This document shows, piece after piece, positions 48,705 to 57,157 of a DNA stretch of 64,000 bases; the first letter of the stretch is position 1; each line of letters begins with the position of its first letter. The translations under genes and the position numbers were made by a program. The stretch lies in NCBI RefSeq assembly GCF_900107435.1, contig NZ_FNPZ01000003.1, positions 62,001-126,000 on the forward strand, in the 5' to 3' direction. Under the pieces are notes generated by a model that was given only the letters and a program-made list of their open reading frames with translations, had not been told where the DNA came from and ran no database searches. The DNA comes from Herbiconiux ginsengi (GTDB taxonomy: Bacteria > Actinomycetota > Actinomycetes > Actinomycetales > Microbacteriaceae).

Positions 48705-49661
48705 TCAGAAGCCCTTCACGAGCTGCGGGCGAGGGGCGACCCAGGTTCCGTCGAGCACGGATGCGTGGGGTCGATAGAGCCGGAGCGTGTAGTTCCAGCC
48801 GGGCATGATGGGCAGTGCGTTCGGGACGCCGACCGGATGCTCGCCGAAGCGCACCGTGACGCTGCCGTCGGCATCCGGCACAGCGGTGAGGCTGTTGATG
48901 CTGTTCACGCCGAGTGCGTTGGGCTCGAAGTATCCGGCCGCGTTGTAGAGCGACACCGACCAGAATGCGTCGACCGGCATCTCGTGCAGGCGGAGCCCGT
49001 AGTCGGCGACGGGCAGCCCCTCGTCGACGCTGATGTAGGTGGCCTCGTACTCAGGCAGGCCGCCCCACCCGCCGGCGGCACCGAGCAGGTGCATCACCGG
49101 GTCGACCTCCGTGCGGGTGCCGAACGCGTGGTCGTAAGCCGCCACCCCGCGGCCGAGGGTGAGGAGTGCGTTCCGGGTCTCGGTGTGCGACGGCTCGTCG
49201 TACCGGGGCAGCGGGAAGTCCCCGGTTCCGCCGCCGTCGAGGAGAAGGCCGTCTTGCAGGCGGTTCACCTCGGCGACGTCGCCGGGGTCGTTCGGGTCGA
49301 CGAGGATGCGCACCAGCACCGCCGCGTAGTCGGTTCCGACGAGGTCGCGGCTGAGGACGTGCTCGCCCGGATCACGCAGGATGGCCGACGTGAAGTGATC
49401 CTGGCTCACGACGTGCGCCGAGACGTACCGCGCGCCCGCGTCGGGCAGGGTGAGGGAGACGCCTTCGCGCACGTCGACGATCGCGTTGCTGTACAGGGTG
49501 TCGCGGTTCTGGCGGATGACGGGCTGATCCTCCAGCGGGGTCAGCCCCCGCGAGTGGTTCCAGGCGCCGAGTCCGGCCCCCGCGGCGAGCCGGGAGAACA
49601 TCAGGTCGGATTCGGCTCGGGCGAAGTTGACGACGGTCACCGTCGTGTTCGTGGTGGTCAC
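48705..49661 (-). CDS. DUF1254/DUF1214 domain protein
   Basis: A 318-residue protein with the DUF1254 start region (NFARAESDLMFSR; VIRQNRDTLYSNAIVDV with a conserved Arg-Asp-Thr-Tyr) and the C-terminal DUF1214 region (FWSVSLYNAAGYFEPNALGVNSIN; GWNYTLRLYRP). GTG 49661 follows GGAAGGAAG. There is no signal peptide, so it is cytosolic here although many homologues are exported. The function of the family is not established. Coupling to a phosphatase gene is its only contextual clue. Confidence 0.85.
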   Translation of the reverse strand: MTTTNTTVTVVNFARAESDLMFSRLAAGAGLGAWNHSRGLTPLEDQPVIRQNRDTLYSNAIVDVREGVSLTLPDAGARYVSAHVVSQDHFTSAILRDPGEHVLSRDLVGTDYAAVLVRILVDPNDPGDVAEVNRLQDGLLLDGGGTGDFPLPRYDEPSHTETRNALLTLGRGVAAYDHAFGTRTEVDPVMHLLGAAGGWGGLPEYEATYISVDEGLPVADYGLRLHEMPVDAFWSVSLYNAAGYFEPNALGVNSINSLTAVPDADGSVTVRFGEHPVGVPNALPIMPGWNYTLRLYRPHASVLDGTWVAPRPQLVKGF

Positions 49662-49803
49662 AGGCTTCTTCCTTCCGTCCGGCAGGTCGCCGCCAGTCTC
49701 GCCGGGATCGGCCCCTGAGGATGACCCGTCTCATCCTCAGGGGATGAGGGCGGTGGGAGGTGGCCGGGGCGCCCGCGCGGCATCCGTCGCTCGGCGGCGC
49801 CGC

Positions 49804-49809
49804 TATCGT
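49804..49809 (+). promoter_or_regulatory. -10 box of leaderless LuxR-type regulator promoter
   Basis: TATCGT lies 6 nt before ATG 49816; AGGGGC between them could also serve as a weak ribosome binding site. Confidence 0.45.
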
Positions 49810-49815
49810 AGGGGC

Positions 49816-51318
49816 ATGATCGAGGCGGTGCGTCAGGAGATCGCCGAGAGCGATCCCGACCGGGTTCGGGACATCCTGCGGAGGAACTGGCTCCGTCTGC
49901 TTCTCGAGTCCCACACCCGTGCACTCGAGCAGCTGTGCCTCGACCATCCCGATCCGGGCGATCCGCACATCCTCCTCATCCGAGCCTGCTGCCGTGACCT
50001 CCTCGGCGATTCTGTCGGGGCGACGTTCCTCCGCGGTCAAGGATCGCGCGTGGCCGAGGACGACTTCGTCGCCTGCTTCACGGAGCTGCTCCTGGCCCCG
50101 GACACCTCATCCAAGGCTGCCATCGCCGACCGTGCGCGCCAGGCGCTGACCCGGTGCGGACCCGACGACGACTACCCCTCCGCGCTGTTCCTGCTCGGCT
50201 GGACCGAAGTCCGGCTCCGTCGCGACCTCGCCGGCGCGATCGGCCTGCTCCGCTCGGCCGCCGAAGAAGCACGACTGCGAGGTCATTCGGAGACGTTCCG
50301 CCTCGCCCGATCCAATCTCGCCTTCGCGCTCACCCATGCGGGCATGTTCACCGAGGCCGAGGGCATCCTCGACGATCTCCCGGCGGCGCCGTCGGCGTCG
50401 GACTGGGACCGGTTCGAAGGGGGCCTCCCGCAAGCCAACCGCGGATGCATCGACTACTGGCGAGGGGACTTCGACGGCGCCATCGTGCAACTCGACTCCA
50501 TCGTCGTCGAGGGGAGCCCCGGTTCGAACTTCGAGGCCCTCGCCCGCCTCTACCTCGTGATGAGCATCGTGGCCGAGAAACGAGACGATCGCTACTACGC
50601 CGCCGCCGACCTGCTGCAGGGTGTGACCACCGCGGACAAGCACGGCATCCCGTGGGACACCTTGCGGCGAGTGGTCTCGGCATGGCTCGCCCACGCCGAG
50701 GGCGACGACGAGCGAGCGCTGAGCGTCGCCGCGCCGGCACTCGCCCGCGCCGGCGCCCCGGTGGCGCACGCCCTCCTCGCCGAGCTCTACCGCACGCTGG
50801 GGGAGCCCGCGCTCGCCGCGCGCGCCTTCCGCCTCGCCTCCGCGACACCGATGCCCCGCTACGCGCGGGTCACCGCCCTGGTCACCTCGGCGGCACTTCA
50901 CGCTTCGGCCGGGCAGGGATCCCAGGCGCACGACGACCTCGACCGAGCACTCGAATCCGCCGCGCCCGAGCGCATCCTCGCGCCCTTCCTCGCCGATGAC
51001 CCCGTCATCGACGACCTCCTCGGCGCGCACGCCCAGCGAGGCACCCGCCACCACCAGTTCCTCCTCACCATCCTCGAACGACGAGGTCGGCTGACCGAAC
51101 TCCGGGCCGGTGTGCTCACCCGGCGGGAGCACGAGGTGCTCGCCTGCCTGCGCACCACCATGACGGCCGCCGAGATCTCCACGCACTTGGGAATCGCCTA
51201 TCCGACCGTGAAGTCGCACCTCCGCTCGCTCTACCGCAAGCTCGGCGTCACGACCCGGCGAGACGCCGTGCGCGCCGATCTGCGCCGCGTGGCTGCACTC
51301 CGGCCTTCTCGCGACTGA
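49816..51318 (+). CDS. LuxR-type regulator with TPR-like sensory region
   Basis: A 500-residue protein. Residues about 1-430 are helical and TPR-like, with repeated paired helices (HSETFRLARSNLAFALTHAGMFTEAEGILDDL). The C-terminal LuxR helix-turn-helix is LTRREHEVLACLRTTMTAAEISTHLGIAYPTVKSHLRSLYRKLGV (about 437-482). There is no AAA/STAND ATPase, so it resembles a MalT-type regulator lacking the NTPase. ATG 49816 has a -10 box 6 nt upstream. It is divergent from the DUF1254-phosphatase operon, which it may regulate (inference). Confidence 0.85.
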   Translation: MIEAVRQEIAESDPDRVRDILRRNWLRLLLESHTRALEQLCLDHPDPGDPHILLIRACCRDLLGDSVGATFLRGQGSRVAEDDFVACFTELLLAPDTSSKAAIADRARQALTRCGPDDDYPSALFLLGWTEVRLRRDLAGAIGLLRSAAEEARLRGHSETFRLARSNLAFALTHAGMFTEAEGILDDLPAAPSASDWDRFEGGLPQANRGCIDYWRGDFDGAIVQLDSIVVEGSPGSNFEALARLYLVMSIVAEKRDDRYYAAADLLQGVTTADKHGIPWDTLRRVVSAWLAHAEGDDERALSVAAPALARAGAPVAHALLAELYRTLGEPALAARAFRLASATPMPRYARVTALVTSAALHASAGQGSQAHDDLDRALESAAPERILAPFLADDPVIDDLLGAHAQRGTRHHQFLLTILERRGRLTELRAGVLTRREHEVLACLRTTMTAAEISTHLGIAYPTVKSHLRSLYRKLGVTTRRDAVRADLRRVAALRPSRD

Positions 51319-51345
51319 GATATCCGTCCGGCGAGAGACAGTCGA

Positions 51346-52047
51346 TCAGCGCCGCCAGCGGTACTCGAACTCGGGGCGGCCTGGCTGCCCGTAGCGCGGC
51401 GCGCGCTCGACGGTTCCCGAGGCGGCGAGGTTCTCGAGGTAGCGACGAGCGGTCACCCGGGAGATCCGGAGCTCGCTCGCGACCTCGCTGGCCGAGAGCG
51501 CGGAATCCGTGGCCCGCAGCGCGGCGATGATGCTCGCCCGTGTGTCGGGGGCGAGGCCCTTGTCGAGCACCGGCGTCGATTCGGTGCGCAGGCTCGCGAA
51601 CGACTGGTCGACGTCGTCTTGCGTGGTCACCCCTTCCACCTCGCCGAGCCCGGAGCGGAAGGCCCGATACCCGTTGAGCTTCTCGGCGAAAACAGGGAAG
51701 GCGAACGGTTTGATCAGGTATTGCACGATTCCGAGCGACACCGCCGCGCGCACCACCGCGATGTCGCGCACCGCGGTCACCGCGATCACGTCCACGTCGA
51801 CGCCCACCGACCTGAGGTGCCGGCAGAGCTCGATTCCGTGCACGTCGGGCAGGTTCATGTCGAGCAGCACGAGGTCGATCCGGCCAGCGCCCGAGGCGGC
51901 GGCGGATGCCTGCAGCAGCCGCACCGCCTGCGCCCCGTTCTCCGCGATCCCGGCCACCTCGAAACCCTCGAGGCGCGCGAGGTAGGCGGCGTGGGCCTCT
52001 GCGGTGATCGGCTCGTCGTCGACCACCAGCACCCGGAGCGGGCTCAT
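51346..52047 (-). CDS. CitB/DcuR-type response regulator
   Basis: A 233-residue response regulator. The receiver domain carries the acidic pocket (VVDDEP), phospho-acceptor Asp in LVLLDMNLPDVHG (near residue 58) and Lys in YLIKPF. The output domain is a winged helix of the CitB/DpiA class (ALSASEVASELRISRVTARRYLENLAASGTVERA). ATG 52047 overlaps the kinase stop (ATGA). Family members control carboxylate uptake. The divergent DctA gene is the obvious target. Confidence 0.92.
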   Translation of the reverse strand: MSPLRVLVVDDEPITAEAHAAYLARLEGFEVAGIAENGAQAVRLLQASAAASGAGRIDLVLLDMNLPDVHGIELCRHLRSVGVDVDVIAVTAVRDIAVVRAAVSLGIVQYLIKPFAFPVFAEKLNGYRAFRSGLGEVEGVTTQDDVDQSFASLRTESTPVLDKGLAPDTRASIIAALRATDSALSASEVASELRISRVTARRYLENLAASGTVERAPRYGQPGRPEFEYRWRR

Positions 52048-53780
52048 CGTTCCTCCCCGGCCGGCGGGATCGGGACGACGACGGTGAAGGTGGCCCCGCG
52101 TTCGCCGTGCGCGTCCGGCGACGGCGCGTTCGACACGGTGACCGTGCCACCGAGCCGCCGCACCGATTGCCCGACGAGCGCCAGCCCGATGCCCCGGCCG
52201 GAGTCGCCCGGTTCCTTGGTGCTGTAGCCGCGCCGGAACACCTGCTCGGGGTCGGCCACACCGGGCCCGGTGTCCGAGACGGCGATCACCAGAGACCCGG
52301 CCTCTCGCCGCACCGAGACCGTGACCCGCGGATGCTCGGCCGACGCCCCGCGATCCGCCTCGCCCGGGTCGCCCCGCCGATCCATCGCGTCTTCTCCCGC
52401 CGCACCAGCGGCGCCGGGCACGGCCCCCACCGGCGACGGCTCGGCCACCGCATCGAGTGCGTTGTCGATCAGGTTGCCGATCACGGTCACGAGCTCGTCG
52501 GCCGCGACCCCCGTCGATCCGAGCTCGGGCGCGATGTCGAGCACGAGAGCGATGCCGCGCTCGCCCGCCTGCGCCGACTTGCCGAGGAGCAGCGCGGTCA
52601 GCACCGGCTCGTCGACCGCGGCCGTCACCACCTGGTCGACCAGGTGCTGACCCAGGTTCAGCTGGTGCGCCGCGAACTCCAGCGCCTCGTCGGATCGCCC
52701 CAGCTCGATCAACGCCACGATGGTGTGCAGCCGGTTCGAGAACTCGTGGGTCTGCGACCGCAGCGCGTCGGAGAGGGTGCGCATCGACCGAAGCTCCCCG
52801 CTGAGCTGCTGCAGCTCGGTGTGGTCGCGGAGGGTCGTGACGGTGCCGAGCCGCCGCGCCGGTCCGCTCGACACTGCGGAGACGGCGACCGACTGGTTCA
52901 CCACGAGCACCCGGTCGTCGGTGAGATACACCTCGTCGACGGCCACGGCGCCGCTGCCGAGCAGCGCCCGCAGCGGCTCGGCGATCGGCACGGCGTCGAG
53001 AGCGAGCGGATGCGCATCCGAAGGCTGTGAAGGCAGGCCCAGCAACTCGGCCGCTTGGTCGTTGTAGAGCACGAGCCGGCCCTTGGTGTCGACGAGCACG
53101 AGCCCCTCGCGCACCGAGTGCAGCACGCCCTCGTAGTAGGCGAACATGCGGCTCATCGCCTCGGGCCCCCGCCCCCAGGTGACCCGGCGCAGATACCGGC
53201 TCAGCAGCCAGGATGCGAGCGCGCCCACCAGGAGGGTGGCGAGAGCCGCCCCGATCACGAGCGGCAGCCGCTGCAGCAGCACAGCCGAGAGGTTGCTCAC
53301 GGTGACGCCGGCCGAGACCAGACCGATCACCGTGCCCTGCGCATCCGTCACCGGCACGACCGATCGCACCGAGGGGCCGAGCGTTCCGGTGTAGGTCTCG
53401 GTGAAGCTCCGCCCGGCGAGGGCGGGGGCGATGGTGCCCTGGAAGGGCTTGCCGATCTGCGTGGGGTCGGGATGCGTGTAGCGGGTTCGATCGGGATTCA
53501 TGATGGTGATGAAGTCGATCGAGGTGTCGGCCATCAGCGTCAGCGCGTAGGGCTGGAGGGCGGCGCTCGGGTCGGGGGAGGCGAGGGCATCGACCACGAA
53601 GGGGTTGTCGGCGATGGAGGTGGCGACCGCCATGGTCTTCTGTGCGGCATCCGTGTCGACGTCGGCTTGCGCGTCGGACCAGAGCCAGGCCACGGCCACC
53701 GCGGTGAGCAGGGCGATGAACGACACCTGGAGCGCGAAGAGCCGAGCCGAGATGCTCAGACCGGCGATCCACGCCTTCAT
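52044..53780 (-). CDS. CitA/DcuS-type sensor histidine kinase
   Basis: A 578-residue membrane kinase. TM1 (about residues 12-34) and TM2 (about 175-198) flank an extracytoplasmic single Cache domain of the citrate/C4-dicarboxylate type (NPFVVDALASPDP...VRSVVPVTDAQGTVIGLVSAG). A PAS domain follows (VREGLVLVDTKGRLVLYNDQAAELLGL). The H-box is the CitA variant SQTHEFSNRLHTI. The ATPase domain shows IGNLIDNALDA, SDTGPGV and GRGIGLALV. A Gly/Ala/Asp-rich insertion of about 40 residues interrupts the ATPase domain after the N-box. It likely senses an external di- or tricarboxylate. Confidence 0.93.
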   Translation of the reverse strand: MKAWIAGLSISARLFALQVSFIALLTAVAVAWLWSDAQADVDTDAAQKTMAVATSIADNPFVVDALASPDPSAALQPYALTLMADTSIDFITIMNPDRTRYTHPDPTQIGKPFQGTIAPALAGRSFTETYTGTLGPSVRSVVPVTDAQGTVIGLVSAGVTVSNLSAVLLQRLPLVIGAALATLLVGALASWLLSRYLRRVTWGRGPEAMSRMFAYYEGVLHSVREGLVLVDTKGRLVLYNDQAAELLGLPSQPSDAHPLALDAVPIAEPLRALLGSGAVAVDEVYLTDDRVLVVNQSVAVSAVSSGPARRLGTVTTLRDHTELQQLSGELRSMRTLSDALRSQTHEFSNRLHTIVALIELGRSDEALEFAAHQLNLGQHLVDQVVTAAVDEPVLTALLLGKSAQAGERGIALVLDIAPELGSTGVAADELVTVIGNLIDNALDAVAEPSPVGAVPGAAGAAGEDAMDRRGDPGEADRGASAEHPRVTVSVRREAGSLVIAVSDTGPGVADPEQVFRRGYSTKEPGDSGRGIGLALVGQSVRRLGGTVTVSNAPSPDAHGERGATFTVVVPIPPAGEER

Positions 53781-53807
53781 CGCTGTCTCCTTCGGCGTCG
53801 CTGCCTG

Positions 53808-53866
53808 TGTTCGATCTGTTCACGATAGCCCGCGGGCACGGCCGTCCGGTCTGAACAATATGAACA
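53808..53866. promoter_or_regulatory. Inverted pairs of TGTTC(A/G) half-sites in the kinase-dctA divergent region
   Basis: Direct repeats TGTTCG (53808-53813) and TGTTCA (53817-53822) are mirrored by TGAACA (53852-53857) and TGAACA (53861-53866). Each pair is spaced 9 bp start to start. They are candidate binding sites for the CitB-like regulator. Confidence 0.6.
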
Positions 53867-53963
53867 CAAGCCCGAGCGGATGCCGCACCACGCCCATGCT
53901 GATCTCCTCATCACCATCGAGCCGTCGACGCAGACGCGGCGGCCTTGACCGTTAGGAAGACCC

Positions 53964-55430
53964 ATGGCAACGACGCACACGGTTCAGCCCACGAAGAGAC
54001 GCCGGCTCGACCGCTCCCACTACCTCTACATCGCCGTGATCGTGGCCGTGGCAGGCGGCATCGCGGTAGGGCTGATCTTCCCCGAGTTCGCCAAGGGCCT
54101 GAAGCCGCTCGGCGACGGGTTCGTGGCGCTCATCAAGATGATGATCGCGCCGATCATCTTCTGCACCATCGCCCTCGGCGTGGGCTCGGTGGCGAAGGCC
54201 GCCACCGTGGGCAAGGTGGGCGGGCTCGCGCTCGGCTACTTCGTGATCATGTCGACCTTCGCGCTCGGCATCGGCCTCGTGGTGGGCAACCTGATCCATC
54301 CGGGCGACGGCCTCAACATCGCTTCGACCACCTACGACACCTCTGCGCTGGCTCCGGCGAGCACCACGGAGTTCGTCATGGGAATCATCCCCACCTCCTT
54401 CTTCTCGTCGCTGACGTCGGGCAGCATCCTGCAGGCCCTGTTCGTGGCGCTGCTCGTGGGCTTCGCCCTGCAGCGGATGGGCGCCAAGGGCGAGCCCATT
54501 CTCGGGGCCATCCGGCAGCTCCAGGTGCTGGTGTTCCGTATCCTCGCCATGATCATGTGGGTCGCGCCGCTCGGCGCCTTCGGGGCGATCGCCGCCGTCG
54601 TGGGCACCACCGGAGTGGCCGCGCTGGTGGCGCTCGGGGCGCTCATGGTGGCGTTCTACATCACCTGCATCGTGTTCGTGGTGGTCGTGCTCGGCGGACT
54701 GCTCAAGCTGGTCACGGGCATCAACATCTTCCGGGTCATGAAGTACCTGGCCCGGGAGTACCTGCTCATCGTCTCCACGTCGTCGAGCGAGGTCGCGCTG
54801 CCCCGGTTGATCGCCAAGATGGAGCACCTCGGCATCTCCAAGCCGGTCGTCGGCATCACGGTTCCCACCGGCTACTCGTTCAATCTCGACGGCACGGCGA
54901 TCTACCTCACGATGTCGTCGATCTTCATCGCGAACGCCCTCGGAACCCCGCTGAGCCTGCCGGAGCAGCTCTCGTTGCTGCTGTTCATGATGATCGCGTC
55001 GAAGGGCGCCGCCGGAGTCACGGGCGCCGGCCTCGCCACCCTCGCCGGAGGGCTGCAGGCCCACCGCCCCGACCTCGTGAACGGCGTCGGACTCATCGTG
55101 GGCATCGACCGCTTCATGTCGGAGGCGCGGGCACTCACGAACTTCACCGGCAACGCGGTCGCCACCATCCTCATCGGGAAGTGGACGAAGCAGATCGACA
55201 CCACCCAGGTGGGGCAGGTGCTCGACGGCACACTGCCCTTCGACGAGCAGACCATGAGCGCCGACGACCACCTCAGCGCCGACGAGAAGAGCCACCACGC
55301 CCGCGACCTCGCGGCGCTCGAGGAGGAGGCGGCCGAGGCCTCGCGCGGTGGAGACCCCGAGCGCGTCTCCACCGGCGCCATCGCGAGCATCGTGCACGGG
55401 CCGGATGCGCGGGTGCCCTCGCGCAAGTAG
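53964..55430 (+). CDS. dctA: C4-dicarboxylate:cation symporter (DctA, DAACS family)
   Basis: A 488-residue inner-membrane transporter with eight helices plus two re-entrant loops expected. Signature regions are the serine-rich motif STSSSEVALPRL, the substrate and Na+ site GYSFNLDGTAIYLTM, FMMIASKGAAGVTGAG and NFTGNAVATILIGKW. Length and motifs place it with DctA (succinate, fumarate, malate uptake) rather than glutamate symporters; the extended acidic C-terminal tail (about 60 residues) is longer than usual. TTAGGAAG precedes ATG 53964. It is divergent from the citrate-type two-component system that probably induces it. Confidence 0.92.
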   Translation: MATTHTVQPTKRRRLDRSHYLYIAVIVAVAGGIAVGLIFPEFAKGLKPLGDGFVALIKMMIAPIIFCTIALGVGSVAKAATVGKVGGLALGYFVIMSTFALGIGLVVGNLIHPGDGLNIASTTYDTSALAPASTTEFVMGIIPTSFFSSLTSGSILQALFVALLVGFALQRMGAKGEPILGAIRQLQVLVFRILAMIMWVAPLGAFGAIAAVVGTTGVAALVALGALMVAFYITCIVFVVVVLGGLLKLVTGINIFRVMKYLAREYLLIVSTSSSEVALPRLIAKMEHLGISKPVVGITVPTGYSFNLDGTAIYLTMSSIFIANALGTPLSLPEQLSLLLFMMIASKGAAGVTGAGLATLAGGLQAHRPDLVNGVGLIVGIDRFMSEARALTNFTGNAVATILIGKWTKQIDTTQVGQVLDGTLPFDEQTMSADDHLSADEKSHHARDLAALEEEAAEASRGGDPERVSTGAIASIVHGPDARVPSRK

Positions 55431-55452
55431 CGGCCGGGCGACCGGGCGGAAG

Positions 55453-56070
55453 CTAGGAACCGGCGGGCCAGGGCTCGTCCGCGTGAGCGAGCCACACCTG
55501 GTGTGGATCGAGCGAGCGGATGAGTCGCTGGCCCTCCGTGGTCGGTTCGTCGAGCTCGCCGAACCACACGGCAGAGTCGCCGGCGATCACGACGGGGCCG
55601 GCATCCGTCTCGACGACGACGATCTGCGAGCCGGGCGTGTGGCCGGGCGCGGGCAGCAGCCGAACGCCGGGAAGCAGCTCGAACTCGCCATCGACTTCGA
55701 TGTATGTCATGCCTGGCGCATCCACCCATTCGCGGATCGTGTATTCGTCCAGCGTTCGCGCATCCTCGAGTTCCCGGCGTTGCACGTACACCGGCGTTCC
55801 GGCGAACAGGTGGTTGCCACCGCAGTGGTCGAAGTGCAGATGCGTGTTGACGACCGCGGTGATGCCGTCGAGATCGATGCCCTTCTCGGTCAGCGGCTCC
55901 AGCTGAGGATCCATGTCGGCGACCGCGGGATGGAGCTCGGTCATTCCGGTGTCGACGAGCACCCGGCCGGCCGGATGATCGATCAGATGCACGAAGACCG
56001 GCATCCGCTCGTCTCCGGCGAGGAGGGTGGCGACGCGCACCGGCGTCACCGTGATCGGCGTCGTCATCAT
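55453..56070 (-). CDS. N-acyl homoserine lactonase-family MBL hydrolase
   Basis: A 205-residue MBL-fold enzyme of the AiiA/AttM type. The metal motif is NTHLHFDHCGGNHLF (H-x-H-x-D-H), followed by PAPGHTPGSQIVVV and VVIAGDSAVWFGE. The short N-terminus with VFVHLIDHPAGRVLVDTGM matches quorum-quenching lactonases, though general lactonase activity is equally possible. ATG 56070 is chosen because TACAGT lies 6 nt upstream on the minus strand (leaderless spacing); a start at 56085 would lie inside the promoter. It is divergent from the DHFR-family gene. Confidence 0.85.
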   Translation of the reverse strand: MMTTPITVTPVRVATLLAGDERMPVFVHLIDHPAGRVLVDTGMTELHPAVADMDPQLEPLTEKGIDLDGITAVVNTHLHFDHCGGNHLFAGTPVYVQRRELEDARTLDEYTIREWVDAPGMTYIEVDGEFELLPGVRLLPAPGHTPGSQIVVVETDAGPVVIAGDSAVWFGELDEPTTEGQRLIRSLDPHQVWLAHADEPWPAGS

Positions 56071-56076
56071 GTGGAC

Positions 56077-56082
56077 ACTGTA
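56077..56082 (-). promoter_or_regulatory. -10 box of leaderless lactonase promoter
   Basis: TACAGT on the minus strand lies 6 nt before ATG 56070. On the plus strand the overlapping TACACT (56081-56086) can serve the divergent gene. Confidence 0.5.
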
Positions 56083-56111
56083 CACTTTTGATCGACCAGG
56101 AGGAGGGTCTC

Positions 56112-56693
56112 ATGGGCAAGGTGGTCATGTACGGGTCGGTTTCGGTGGACGGCTTCATCGCGGATGAGGACGACGAACCCGGGCCGCTCTTCGACTGGTT
56201 GACGAGCGGTGATGTCGCGTTGGACGAGAGCGGCGTGCTGGCGGTGTCGCAGGCCTCGTATGACTACATCCGGCCGTATTGGAACGAGATCGGGGCGACG
56301 ATCGTCGGCCGCCACGTCTTCGATCTGACGGATGGGTGGGGTGGGGTGCCGCCGAGCGGCGTCGATCACGTGGTCGTGGTGACGCACCGGCCTGAGCCTG
56401 ACGGTTGGGGCGCGGAGGCTCCGTTTCACTTCGTCGACAGCGTCGAGGCGGCCGTGGCCAGGGCCCAGGAGCTCGTGGGCGACCGCACGGTCGAGGTCGC
56501 GGCCGGTGACGTCGGTGGGCAAGTGCTCGCCGCGGGTCTGATCGATGAGGTTCGGATGGATGTCGTGCCCGTCGTGTTCGGCTCCGGCAAGCGCTACTTC
56601 GGTGCGGTCGAAGCGCAGCACCTTCTCGAAGATCCCGATGTCGTCATCCACGGCGACCGCGTGCTCCACGTGCGCTATCGAGTGCGTCGCTGA
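56112..56693 (+). CDS. Dihydrofolate reductase / RibD C-terminal family protein
   Basis: A 193-residue NADPH-dependent reductase-like protein. It begins KVVMYGSVSVDGFIADED, the family hallmark. It continues with ATIVGRHVFDLTDGWGG, VEVAAGDVGGQVLAAGLIDEVRMDVVPVVFGSGKRYF and a C-terminal strand. ATG 56112 follows CAGGAGGAGG, which excludes the upstream codon at 56088. Members of this stand-alone group (YyaP/YwjB-like) have no settled substrate. A small hairpin (56698-56717) follows between it and the convergent MerR gene. Confidence 0.88.
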   Translation: MGKVVMYGSVSVDGFIADEDDEPGPLFDWLTSGDVALDESGVLAVSQASYDYIRPYWNEIGATIVGRHVFDLTDGWGGVPPSGVDHVVVVTHRPEPDGWGAEAPFHFVDSVEAAVARAQELVGDRTVEVAAGDVGGQVLAAGLIDEVRMDVVPVVFGSGKRYFGAVEAQHLLEDPDVVIHGDRVLHVRYRVRR

Positions 56694-56697
56694 CCGT

Positions 56698-56717
56698 CTC
56701 GGCGGAACGAAGCCGAG
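56698..56717. terminator. Small hairpin between convergent genes
   Basis: CTCGGC and GCCGAG with an 8-nt loop lie between the DHFR-family and MerR gene ends. Confidence 0.4.
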
Positions 56718-56726
56718 CTCGACCTC

Positions 56727-57071
56727 TTAGCGGCCGCGCTCCTCCAAGAAGGCGTTCACCCGACCGTGCGTGTAGGCGAGGCGCTCGATGCGCTCGGCCA
56801 ACTCCGACCGCACCTGCACGAGTTGGTCTGCCAGGGCGTCGTGAGCGGCGGCGGGCGCATCGCCGGTGCAGGTCAGCACCGACTGCACCACCTCGCGCGG
56901 AAAGTCCATGCCGAAGAGCATGTGGACGATCTCGGCGCGCGCCACCGTCGAGTCGTCGTATTCGCGATAGCCGTTGGACTCGCGGCGAGCAGAGATGAGG
57001 CCGTGCTGCTCGTAGTAGCGCAGCGACCGGGCGCTGACGCCGCTCCGACGGCTGACTTCGCCGATCCTCAT
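56727..57071 (-). CDS. MerR-family transcriptional regulator
   Basis: A 114-residue regulator with an N-terminal MerR helix-turn-helix and wing (MRIGEVSRRSGVSARSLRYYEQHGLISARRESNGYREYDDSTVARAEIV). A coiled-coil dimerisation helix follows (ALADQLVQVRSELAERIERLAYTHGRVNAFL). There are no metal-binding cysteine pairs at the C-terminus, so it is not a metal sensor of the MerR/ZntR type. It is divergent from the esterase gene, and the operator between them fits MerR control. Confidence 0.9.
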   Translation of the reverse strand: MRIGEVSRRSGVSARSLRYYEQHGLISARRESNGYREYDDSTVARAEIVHMLFGMDFPREVVQSVLTCTGDAPAAAHDALADQLVQVRSELAERIERLAYTHGRVNAFLEERGR

Positions 57072-57078
57072 GATGCGG

Positions 57079-57107
57079 TTGACCTTGACATGATGTCAGA
57101 GTATAGC
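57079..57107 (+). promoter_or_regulatory. MerR-type promoter with spacer palindrome
   Basis: TTGACC (57079-57084) and TATAGC (57102-57107) are 17 nt apart. The spacer contains the perfect palindrome TGACAT-g-ATGTCA (57086-57098), the usual MerR position between -35 and -10. On the opposite strand TATACT overlaps the -10 and may serve the merR gene. Confidence 0.6.
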
Positions 57108-57157
57108 GTCACGGGTGTGCTCGGGCGAAGTCCGTTCGCGCGCACGAAGGATGTGTG

